From: Burkholderia sp. Ac-20365
GTDB taxonomy: Bacteria; Pseudomonadota; Gammaproteobacteria; Burkholderiales; Burkholderiaceae
Direction of reading: 5' to 3'
NCBI RefSeq assembly: GCF_017104715.1
Contig: NZ_JAAGPI010000043.1
Coordinates: 1 to 64,000, forward strand
DNA length: 64,000 bases
The translations under genes were made by a program, and so were the position numbers. Shown here piece by piece: positions 53,221-61,418 of the stretch; the stretch's first letter is position 1, and each line of letters starts with the position of its first letter. The notes beneath the pieces are model-generated. The model was not told the origin of the DNA, ran no database searches, and saw only the letters and a list, made by a program, of their open reading frames with translations.

Positions 53221-54621
53221 GTGCCGTCGATATACGGAGTCCTGGTCATCATCATCGGGCTGCTGGTGCTCTATGGGTCATTTCGCGGTGCGGTCTACGC
53301 GATGGCCGCATTTGCGCTGTTCGCGATGACGCTTGCGCTCAGTCTGGGCTCGATCGGCATCATGCCGGCGCAACTCTTTCTCGTCTTCTTCGCCCTGCGG
53401 GCGTTCAATCTTGTTGGTGCGAAGGGCATCGGCGACGCGCTCTCGATGGAAAAGACGGGCTTCTGGCTACTCTGTACCTGCGTGTGGGGTGTCACAGGCG
53501 CGATTGTGCTGCCGCGTCTGCTGGAGGGTTCGACGTTCGTGTTCCCGGTCGACCGCAGTCTCACGGGTAACGCCGTGCTGCAGCCGCTCGGTCCCGTATC
53601 CGGCAACCTGTCGCAGGCGATCTATCTGATCGGCGATCTCGTCGTGTATGCGTGCATGTATGCGTTTCTCAAGTATCGCGGCGCATACCGGGCACTGGCG
53701 AACGGCATTTTCCTGCTGACCATCCTCGATGTGTCCGCGGGCGTGATCGATTTCGTCACCCATGCTGTCGGTCTGGATGTGATTTCGGTCATCAAGACGG
53801 CTCAGTACGCCGATTTGAGCGGGGAAGAGTTGGGCGGACTGGTGCGCATCACCGGCACGTTCGCCGAGACTTCTTCGTTTTCGAGTTTCACGCTGCCGCT
53901 GTTCGCCTTTTGCCTCAATCTGTGGATGCTCGGGTATCGCTCGAAACTGTCAGGGGCGCTCGCGATCGCGACGGGGACACTGTTGCTGATGTCCACTTCC
54001 GGCACGGCATATGTGGGGTTGGCAGGGTACATGTGCGTCCAGGTCTTCAGCCGGCCCGGTCGTGTTACGCCGGACGCTGTCGAGCGCCAGCAGCGCATGT
54101 GGATCATCGCCGCTTGCGCGGGCGTGCTCGGCACCCTCTACGTCATCCTTTTCATGCCGGGCGTGGCGAAAGCGCTTGCCGACTTCGTCGATGCGACTGT
54201 CATGAACAAGGCAGGCAGCGACTCCGGCGTCGAGCGGATGAGCTGGAACACGCAAGGCGTGATCAACTTCATCGAGACCTATGGGGTAGGCGTGGGACTG
54301 GGCAGCATTCGCGCATCGAGCTTCCCGGTGGTGGTGCTGGCGAACCTGGGCGCCGTGGGCGTGTTCTGCTACGGGATGTTTCTGGGCAAAGCGCTGCTGT
54401 CGCCCGTGTCCGCGCATTACCCGCTGACGGAACGGGCCGTCTGCCACGCGGCACGGCATGCCATGCTCGCGACCTTGATCGTCGCTTCGCTTGCGGCTGG
54501 CGTGTTCGAACTGGGTTCGACCTTTTACCTGTTTGCGGCGGCAGCGAGCGCGCTTTCGCAGCGTGCGCCGAAACGCGTGCCCAGGCGTCAGGAATGGGGG
54601 ACGCGGCGCATTCAGGGATGA
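53221..54621 (+). CDS. Wzy-like polysaccharide polymerase
   Basis: Protein of 466 residues with about eleven membrane helices and a large loop around residues 190-220 (EELGGLVRITGTFAETSSFS). GTG 53221 follows GAGGGGGGGAGCG. VGVGLGSIRASSFPVVVLAN near the end is a pattern common in O-antigen polymerases. It should join repeat units in the periplasm. The Wzy family is poorly conserved, so the call rests on topology, this motif and place among glycosyltransferases. Confidence 0.78.
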   Translation: MPSIYGVLVIIIGLLVLYGSFRGAVYAMAAFALFAMTLALSLGSIGIMPAQLFLVFFALRAFNLVGAKGIGDALSMEKTGFWLLCTCVWGVTGAIVLPRLLEGSTFVFPVDRSLTGNAVLQPLGPVSGNLSQAIYLIGDLVVYACMYAFLKYRGAYRALANGIFLLTILDVSAGVIDFVTHAVGLDVISVIKTAQYADLSGEELGGLVRITGTFAETSSFSSFTLPLFAFCLNLWMLGYRSKLSGALAIATGTLLLMSTSGTAYVGLAGYMCVQVFSRPGRVTPDAVERQQRMWIIAACAGVLGTLYVILFMPGVAKALADFVDATVMNKAGSDSGVERMSWNTQGVINFIETYGVGVGLGSIRASSFPVVVLANLGAVGVFCYGMFLGKALLSPVSAHYPLTERAVCHAARHAMLATLIVASLAAGVFELGSTFYLFAAAASALSQRAPKRVPRRQEWGTRRIQG

Positions 54622-54871
54622 GTGTCGGGTGTCGTTTCCTGCAGCGGTAAGTCGTGAATCGCAGGGAGTGCCCGGCACGCTCCGGTCCTCAGGATGCGTG
54701 CGTGTGCGTGGGGTAGGCAGCAGTGCTGCGTCCGCGGCACCGATAGCATGGTTCTCGCGATGCTGGCAGGAATGGCCTGTTCCATTGACGTCGTGTGGAC
54801 GATGGAGGCCCGCGCAGGACGCACTGCCGTTTTTCCGTTTCCAGAAAAGCATGCATTGGCCGACGAGGTGA

Positions 54872-55813
54872 ATGTTGAATTCGACTGTCTGTTCGCAAGT
54901 AGCGCCGTCCGGCGAAATGAGGCTGCCGTCGTCCGTCAGGCAGGCAAAGGTCTGCCTGATCTTCCCCACACTCGGGCGTGCCGAAGTGCTCGAACGTGTC
55001 GTTGCCTGCGTCGATTCGCAGACCGTGCAGCCCGATCTGATCATCGTGTCCTGTGTAACGGACGAGGATGTCGGCAAGCTCGCAAGCCGGCCGGGCTTGC
55101 TCGTGATCAAGGGCCGACCCGGCAGTTCCGTACAACGCAACAGAGCGTTGGATCATGTGCCCGATGACTTCGACGTCGTGATCATCCTCGACGATGATTT
55201 TCTGATGCATCGCACGTGGATCGCGGAATTGCTCAAGGCGCTGGATAGCGATCCCTCCATTGCCTGTGTCACGGGAACGGTACTCGCCGATGGCATCCAT
55301 GGGCCAGGCTATTCGATTGAAGAAGGACAGGCCATTCTGGCAAGCGTGACAGACGTTCCGGATAGCCTGAGTGTCGCTTCGACGGGTGGCCCCTATGGAT
55401 GCAACATGGGCTTTCGGGCCAGCAGTATTGCCGGGCTCCGGTTCGATGAGCGCCTCGTCCTTTATGGCTGGCAGGAGGATCGCGACTTTGGCGGCCAGAT
55501 CTGGAATCGCGGCGGTCGTGTGGTTCGCATCAATACGGCACTGGGCGTGCACCTGGGTGTCAAGCGTGGCAGGGTGTCCGGCCGAAAGCTCGGCTATTCG
55601 CAGGTCATCAACCCGCTCTATCTGGTGAGAAAGAAGACCATGCCCAGGCGCGATGCGCTCGACCATGTTCTGCGCAATGTCGCGAGCAATATCGTGCGCA
55701 GTTTTGCACCGGAGCCCTGGATAGACCGCCGGGGCCGCCTGGGCGGCAATCTGATCGGCCTGTGGGACTTCGTGCGAGGCAGGCTGACGCCTGAGCGGGC
55801 GGCAAAGCTATGA
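54872..55813 (+). CDS. Glycosyltransferase family 2
   Basis: Protein of 313 residues. GT-A fold with KVCLIFPTLGRAEVLERVVA, nucleotide-binding VIKGRPGSSVQRNRALDHV, metal site VVIILDDDFLM (Asp triplet) and GGPYGCNMGFRASSIAGLRF, then LVLYGWQEDRDFGGQIW as the acceptor-side acid motif. ATG 54872 with GACGAGGTGA upstream. Third cytoplasmic glycosyltransferase of the island, 46 bases before the next. Confidence 0.9.
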   Translation: MLNSTVCSQVAPSGEMRLPSSVRQAKVCLIFPTLGRAEVLERVVACVDSQTVQPDLIIVSCVTDEDVGKLASRPGLLVIKGRPGSSVQRNRALDHVPDDFDVVIILDDDFLMHRTWIAELLKALDSDPSIACVTGTVLADGIHGPGYSIEEGQAILASVTDVPDSLSVASTGGPYGCNMGFRASSIAGLRFDERLVLYGWQEDRDFGGQIWNRGGRVVRINTALGVHLGVKRGRVSGRKLGYSQVINPLYLVRKKTMPRRDALDHVLRNVASNIVRSFAPEPWIDRRGRLGGNLIGLWDFVRGRLTPERAAKL

Positions 55814-55859
55814 AGACTGGCGAACCCGGCCGGCCCATCTGTGAACGAGGCGGTGCGGC

Positions 55860-56957
55860 ATGTACAAGACAATAGCGTTCAACGGCAAGTTCTTCGGGGC
55901 GGAGCCAACCGGTGTGCATAGGGTTGCCGAGCAACTCATTGCCGCTACCGATGCGTTGATTGCAGAGCAGTCCGCTCATGGTGCGCCCTATGCGCTCGTC
56001 ATCCGCACGAGCGTCAAGGTGCCGCCTTACCGCAATATTCTGTGCGTTCGGGAGAATCCACTGTTTCACCGGATGCACCGGATAGCGTGGGAGCAAGCCT
56101 ATCTTCCTCTGGCTCGCAGGAAGGACTTCATTCTCAATCTTTGCAATCTCGGGCCACTGTTTCATCACGATTCAGCGACGCTGATACACGATGCCCAGGT
56201 GTATTCCGCCCCCGAATCCTATTCTCTGTCGTTTCGGCTCTGGTACAAGTTTCTGTTCTTTTTTATCGGCAGAAGGCACAAGCTTATCGTCACCGTATCG
56301 GAGTTCTCCAGAAAAGAGCTCGTGCACTATGGCGTGGCCAGTGCCGACAAGATCGTGGTCGTACACAATGGCTGCGACCATGTATTGCAGGTACGGCCCG
56401 ACGAACGGCAGCTTGCGACCTTGAACCTCGAGCCGAAGCGCTATGTCCTCGCGCTCGCCAACACGCAGAAGCACAAGAACGTCGCGATGCTCCTCAAGGC
56501 TTTTGCGAAGCCTGAACTGAAGGACGTCACGCTCGTGCTGTTCGGCGGCGCGAGCAAAGGCGATTTCGAGAATCTGGGGCATGCCGTGCCGCCCAACGTG
56601 CGATTCGCTGGCCGGGTCACCGATCCGGAACTCGTCGGGTTGATGGCCAACGCCGGCGCGCTTGCTTTTCCATCGCTGACGGAAGGGTTCGGTTTGCCGC
56701 CACTGGAAGCGATGGCACTGGGCTGTCCGGTTGTGGCTGCGCCGTTCGGCGCGCTTCCGGAGGTTTGCGGCGAGGCCGCGCTTTATGCCGACCCCTTCGA
56801 CGCGGACGCGTGGAGCCAGAAGATTCGAACCGTACTCGACGATGAAGCGACGCGTGAAGCCCTGATATCGGCGGGGCGTCGGCAGGCGGACATATTCACC
56901 TGGAAACAGGCCGCACGAAACCTGTTCGATGCCGTGAGAGCCGTGACGCCCGGCTAG
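55860..56957 (+). CDS. Glycosyltransferase family 4, second of a paralogous pair
   Basis: Protein of 365 residues, same architecture as 50835-51956. Shared landmarks are INGRF/FNGKF near the start, NLCN-GPL followed by a HD pair, TVSEFSR-EL, and EGFGLPPLEAMALGCPVVAA. ATG 55860. The two probably transfer different sugars after a duplication. Fourth glycosyltransferase in the plus-strand series. Confidence 0.9.
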   Translation: MYKTIAFNGKFFGAEPTGVHRVAEQLIAATDALIAEQSAHGAPYALVIRTSVKVPPYRNILCVRENPLFHRMHRIAWEQAYLPLARRKDFILNLCNLGPLFHHDSATLIHDAQVYSAPESYSLSFRLWYKFLFFFIGRRHKLIVTVSEFSRKELVHYGVASADKIVVVHNGCDHVLQVRPDERQLATLNLEPKRYVLALANTQKHKNVAMLLKAFAKPELKDVTLVLFGGASKGDFENLGHAVPPNVRFAGRVTDPELVGLMANAGALAFPSLTEGFGLPPLEAMALGCPVVAAPFGALPEVCGEAALYADPFDADAWSQKIRTVLDDEATREALISAGRRQADIFTWKQAARNLFDAVRAVTPG

Positions 56958-57117
56958 CCGGAAGCGGGGCGATGATCGCGTCGACATACCGTGTGAGACG
57001 GGCGCCCGTGGGTGCGGATCCGCGCACAGATGGTGTGTGGCTTTTCGAACGGTCTCCCGCGCGGCGTGCCGATACATTGCGCAATGCGTGCATGCGTCGG
57101 CTTTTGGGGGCAAGGCA

Positions 57118-58221
57118 ATGAAGAAGTTGGATTCGATCCAGGTACTCCGCGCAGTCGCAGCCTTGCTGGTGGTGTTCTGCCACGCGGCGGGCGAGGTGAG
57201 CAGCAACGGCGCACCCGCATCGCACCTGTGGCACCTCGTCAACCAGAAGGGGCTGTTCGGCGTCGATATCTTCTTCGTCGTCAGCGGCTTCGTGATGACG
57301 TATATCGTTTCAGGGCAACGCCCGGGCAGCAAGACCGCCGCCTGGTTCATCAGCGAACGTATCGTGCGCGTGGTGCCGCTTTACTGGACCGCGACGCTGC
57401 TCTCGGTCGGCATCGGTCTCGCGCTGCCCGCACTCAAGCACAAGAACTGCTATGAGTTGGCGTACGTCCTGCGGTCGCTGTTCTTCGTTCCGTCCACCAA
57501 CCCTATGACGGGTGCGCCAGAACCGGTGCTGGGGCTTGGATGGACACTGAACTTCGAGATGTTTTTCTACCTCGTCATGTCGCTGGTGCTGCTGATCGGC
57601 ATCCGGCGCGTGTACCTCGCGGTGGCGGCGATATTCGTGGCGCTCGTCGCGCTCGGTGCGTGGGTGAATCCCGAATACGTCATTCTGAAGAGCTGGACCC
57701 ACACCATCATTCTCGAGTTCGTGTTCGGCGTGCTATTCGCACAATTGCGTCTCTCGGGATTCCGTATTAATGCCCCAGCGCAGATCGTGCTGATCGTGGC
57801 GGGTGTGGCAGGCTGGCTGCTAGTGGGGCCGCCTGCGGACGGCGCATTCGATATGCGAGGTCTCGTGTGGGGTCCGCCTGCCGCGGCGATATTCGCTGGC
57901 GCGGTGATGGGCCGTCACGAGATCGCGTATCCGAAGCTGCTTCTGTCGATCGGCGATGCGTCGTATAGCCTGTATCTCACGCATCTGTTCATCATGCGCG
58001 CGTCGTCGCTGGTGGTGGATCATTTGTCGGTGGGGCCCGCGCTGCGTGTCGTGCTGTTTTTCGCCCTGTTCGTGCCGGCCACGCTGGGCTTCGCCATCCT
58101 GTCCTACCGCAAGCTCGAAGTGCCGACCATGCGCGTCGGCCGCCGGTTGCTGCGACAGCGGCTCAACAAGGCGAAGCTTGCCGAAGGCGTATCGACTGGA
58201 ACTCAGGGTGCGGGAACCTGA
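57118..58221 (+). CDS. Acyltransferase family 3 (polysaccharide O-acyltransferase), second copy
   Basis: Protein of 367 residues, start ATG 57118 after GGGGGCAAGGCA. It begins MKKLDSIQVLRAVAALLVVF with catalytic His in VFCHAAGE, then GVDIFFVVSGFVMTYIV, RIVRVVPLYWTATLL and GLGWTLNFEMFFYLVMSLVL. About ten membrane helices. Same length and motif order as the enzyme at 39138-40241. Adds an acyl group to the polysaccharide. Confidence 0.9.
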   Translation: MKKLDSIQVLRAVAALLVVFCHAAGEVSSNGAPASHLWHLVNQKGLFGVDIFFVVSGFVMTYIVSGQRPGSKTAAWFISERIVRVVPLYWTATLLSVGIGLALPALKHKNCYELAYVLRSLFFVPSTNPMTGAPEPVLGLGWTLNFEMFFYLVMSLVLLIGIRRVYLAVAAIFVALVALGAWVNPEYVILKSWTHTIILEFVFGVLFAQLRLSGFRINAPAQIVLIVAGVAGWLLVGPPADGAFDMRGLVWGPPAAAIFAGAVMGRHEIAYPKLLLSIGDASYSLYLTHLFIMRASSLVVDHLSVGPALRVVLFFALFVPATLGFAILSYRKLEVPTMRVGRRLLRQRLNKAKLAEGVSTGTQGAGT

Positions 58222-58741
58222 GAGGGGCGGCGCCATTCTGGCGGTCGCTGCGATCCGGTAGCGCGCCCATTCCGCTTCCATCGCCGATTGCCGTTGCACG
58301 GCTCGCCATACCTCAAACGTCTTCTTTCTGCACCCGCGGGCAAAGCTTCCGAAGGTCCGTGCCCGGTAGCTCATCTTGATTCCGTCGACCCCCACCCTTT
58401 GTCGCGACGATCGATCACGCGCGGAGCGCCGCTTGCTCGCTGGCTTGCCGGGCGTGAATTTGCACGGGTAGCGTCCGCATCGTTGGAGCGCGGCTGACCA
58501 GGTCGAGCTGGCATGTTCCATCTGATGCGAAAGGGCTGAGTGACGACGAAGCGCGGGTAAGGACACGACGGGATCGGCATTGGTACGCATGCCGATCCCG
58601 CCCGGTACGCGGCGGCTCTCGACTGCTCGCGCCGCGCCGAGTCGCGGATCACACCGATCCACTGACGCACGCTATGACGGCCTCGCGAAATTACGGGCGA
58701 CGCGGTGTCCCGTTGGTTTCCCGTTCGTCACGCAGGGAACG
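58222..58741. other. Convergent intergenic region after the second acyltransferase
   Basis: 520 bases between convergent genes. No gene was recognised. A strong 12-bp hairpin is at 58569-58600. Confidence 0.5.
58569..58600. terminator. 12-bp hairpin between convergent genes
   Basis: Perfect stem CGGGATCGGCAT / ATGCCGATCCCG with an 8-base loop. No U-tract on either side, so it could be Rho-assisted or a protein site. Confidence 0.45.
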
Positions 58742-60034
58742 TCACGCTTCTTCACGCGGGCGCAGGGCGAGAGCGGCGCGGTTGGTCGAAAGGATCTCTC
58801 CCATCAGACCGGAGCGGATCATGTTGACGACGAGAGCCGTCAGCAACGTCACCTCTCCCAGCAGACGCGCACCCACCATGCCCATGGCGCCCCAATGCAT
58901 GGCGAGCGGAACCGCGACGACGAGATTGACGCACGCGGTCGTCACGCCCGCGCGGGCGAGCAAGGCTTCGCGATTGCGGGGAATCAGGAAATACAGGGCG
59001 ATGACCTGATTGATGACATTCAACGGCAAGACCAGCACGAAAGCCTTCAACACGATGACGGCGTGCTGGAAACCGTTGCCCATCACGAGCGGCACGGCCC
59101 AGTCGGCGAGCAGCATCGTGCAGGCGACCGCGCCAATTGCACCAACAAAGAAGAAGAGCAAGATCTGAAAGGCGAGCCGGTTGGCTTTCGCGGGTTCCAC
59201 GCCGACCAGATACGTGACCTTCGGAACGAGAACCTGGGTGGCGGGCACAGTCAGGCTGAGCCCCACGGCGATGAGCCGTTCGGCCACGCCGAACGCGCCG
59301 ACCTCGGATGCCGGCGCGAACACCGACAGGATGTAGGTCGAGGCGGTGATCAAAAGAATCGACGTGCTGGTGTAGATAAAAATGATCTTCGAGCGATGGA
59401 TCAATTCGATGCCGGCCCGGATCGAGGAGAACCATCCGGAAAACTCCCGCCGGATGAATCCATACGCAAGCGCTGTCTGTATGAGCGCCGAGGTGAGCAG
59501 TAACGGGAAAACCAGCGAGAGATCGGATGGGCGATGAACGAAGGAGAAGATGAGAATGAGCGAGGTGGCAAATCCGACAATCTCGATCAGGACGCTTCGT
59601 CTGACTCGACCAGTGCTCGTGAAATACCAGCCCAGGTTAAACGCAGCGAGCAGGCCGAGAAGGACGGTGGTGCAGCCGAGCAGCGGGTGTGCCGACAGCG
59701 CAGGCGAAAGCGCGACGGCGCCGAAGCCGAAAAGCGCGGTCGGAATGCACAGCAGCACCCGGCCCGTCATCTGGCTCGACAGGATTGCCGCGCGTTCGGC
59801 GTCGTTCGTGGCGTGCACCGCATCGCGGCCGCCGACGGTCGGGAATCCGAAGCAAACGAAGCGCCAGATCGAATTCGACAGCGACATGCCGGCGAGCACA
59901 ATGCCATAACCCGCCGGCCCTAGCGTTCTGCCGTAGAACGGCAGCAGCAGGAGCGGGTAGACGTAACGCAGGGCGTACGCGAAATACGTCGCAACAAGCT
60001 CCGAACGGGCCCTCGATGACTTCACCTGATCCAT
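58742..60034 (-). CDS. Wzx-like lipid-linked repeat-unit flippase (MOP superfamily)
   Basis: Protein of 430 residues with about 12-14 membrane helices. Start ATG 60034; GGTAAG upstream is a weak ribosome site. N-terminal YVYPLLLLPFYGRTLGPAGY is the Wzx/polysaccharide_synt signature, and the C-half contains FGVAERLIAVGLSLTVPATQ. It moves the completed lipid-linked unit to the periplasm for the Wzy-like polymerase. First in a minus-strand cluster with the SGNH and condensation genes pointing the same way. Confidence 0.88.
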   Translation of the reverse strand: MDQVKSSRARSELVATYFAYALRYVYPLLLLPFYGRTLGPAGYGIVLAGMSLSNSIWRFVCFGFPTVGGRDAVHATNDAERAAILSSQMTGRVLLCIPTALFGFGAVALSPALSAHPLLGCTTVLLGLLAAFNLGWYFTSTGRVRRSVLIEIVGFATSLILIFSFVHRPSDLSLVFPLLLTSALIQTALAYGFIRREFSGWFSSIRAGIELIHRSKIIFIYTSTSILLITASTYILSVFAPASEVGAFGVAERLIAVGLSLTVPATQVLVPKVTYLVGVEPAKANRLAFQILLFFFVGAIGAVACTMLLADWAVPLVMGNGFQHAVIVLKAFVLVLPLNVINQVIALYFLIPRNREALLARAGVTTACVNLVVAVPLAMHWGAMGMVGARLLGEVTLLTALVVNMIRSGLMGEILSTNRAALALRPREEA

Positions 60035-60235
60035 GTGCTTACCGTGTAGCCGAACCTGATTGTCTTGTGCATGCGTCGATGCGTGGCGGGGTCGCGCGCC
60101 TGCATGATTCTGCGATTCATTGTGAACAATGAACGATGACATGTTTGTGCGAGGGCGTACGCATGGCAGGGCATTTGCTGGCGCCCACCGGGCTTGGGCC
60201 TTCCTTGCAATCGCCTTGCCTCGCTGCGCGCCAGG

Positions 60236-61399
60236 TCAGTTGTTCGCCGAGGCTGCCGGTATCGACGAGGCCGATCGCGCGCTGGCAGTAAAGGCCGGTT
60301 GTAGAAAGCCGATGACCTCGTCATCCGTGATCGGTCTGAGATGCAGTCCGAATGCGCCGTTCAGCGTGGTGACGAGGTGCTGCGCCCAAAGGGTATTCCA
60401 GACGACGCCGGCATGGTTGTCGGCAAGGATCGCGTTGTGAGGATCGTCGCCCATTGTCATGGTGATGTCCCAGCCAGGTGCGAGGCGCAGCGTCTTGTTG
60501 AGCGGACGGCCCTTGTCGTCGCGCGAGCCCCAGAGGCTGTCCAGCCATGGGCGATCGTCAAAAAAGTAGACATGGCGATCCGCCGCGGCCAGCTTGCGCA
60601 AGCCACTGTCGAAGCGATCGATGCCGGCATCGACATTGGCTACCGCCTTGACCAGTTGCGGATTGTTGGGGTCGCCCGTCCAGTTCGCATCGCCGATCGC
60701 CTCGACGAGTACGACGTAGGTATCCGGGTGCCGCTTGCGGATCAGGCCGACCGCCTCGCTGATTGCCCGGGTACAGGCGTCGATCAGAGCGGTGGGACCC
60801 GCTGCGGCCGGATCGCGCGACAGCTCGTCGAGGACCTCCTGACCGCCGAAGTCGGCCTCGCCGATACGGATCAGCACGATACCGCCTCGCCAGGCTTGCG
60901 GTTCGGTGTCCATCAGTTTGACCAAGCGGATTGCCTGGCGCGACGGCATGCCCATCAGCTGGTTACAGGTCGCGCCATTAACGGAGAAGTTGTAGCGATA
61001 GTCGTCTTTGGGCGGCGTCCGGGAGAGGAACCCAAACGCTTCGTCGAAGTAGGCGCGATACTTGTCGGTGCCCCAGGCGCCCCATTCGCCGAGATCGATC
61101 TGGTCACCTCTGAGCCGTCCCAGCACCTCGGTCCACTGATACGTGGTCGCGCGAAACGGTCCGCCTCGCAGGCTCGGATCGCGCAATAGCAGGCTGTCAT
61201 GGTAGGACTGGTTGTTCGAATCGCCGAGCACGGCAAGCCGTATCCGGTCGGAGGGTCCTGTCGACCCCGTCGATCCCGTCGCCACGGCGGCGACCGGGCG
61301 GCGGAACAGGTCAGGGCCGCCCAGCCGGATAAACGCCAGACCGGCTACCGTCAGTGCGCCGCAAAACGCGGCCAGTACGATTCGACGCAAACGGGACAT
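60236..61399 (-). CDS. Membrane-anchored SGNH hydrolase-like protein
   Basis: Protein of 387 residues, start ATG 61399. An N-terminal helix (LRRIVLAAFCGALTVAGLAF) anchors or exports it. Block I is LAVLGDSNNQSYHDSLLL (Ser of GDSN, residue 61), a block with SVNGATCNQLMGMP follows, GGIVLIRIGEADF carries block-III-like residues, and DDPHNAILADNHAG near 330 holds the block V Asp and His. Such proteins (AlgX/AlgJ-like or esterases) acetylate or deacylate polysaccharides. It sits 19 bases after the condensation-thioesterase gene, so the two form an operon. Confidence 0.75.
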   Translation of the reverse strand: MSRLRRIVLAAFCGALTVAGLAFIRLGGPDLFRRPVAAVATGSTGSTGPSDRIRLAVLGDSNNQSYHDSLLLRDPSLRGGPFRATTYQWTEVLGRLRGDQIDLGEWGAWGTDKYRAYFDEAFGFLSRTPPKDDYRYNFSVNGATCNQLMGMPSRQAIRLVKLMDTEPQAWRGGIVLIRIGEADFGGQEVLDELSRDPAAAGPTALIDACTRAISEAVGLIRKRHPDTYVVLVEAIGDANWTGDPNNPQLVKAVANVDAGIDRFDSGLRKLAAADRHVYFFDDRPWLDSLWGSRDDKGRPLNKTLRLAPGWDITMTMGDDPHNAILADNHAGVVWNTLWAQHLVTTLNGAFGLHLRPITDDEVIGFLQPAFTASARSASSIPAASANN

Positions 61400-61418
61400 G
61401 AGCAGATTGCCCGATAAC

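Noticed and set aside
58222..58741. Possible transposase remnant in the gap before the flippase gene
   Set aside because: Frames here are Arg-rich on both strands with no DDE or other transposase motif. Only a hairpin could be supported.
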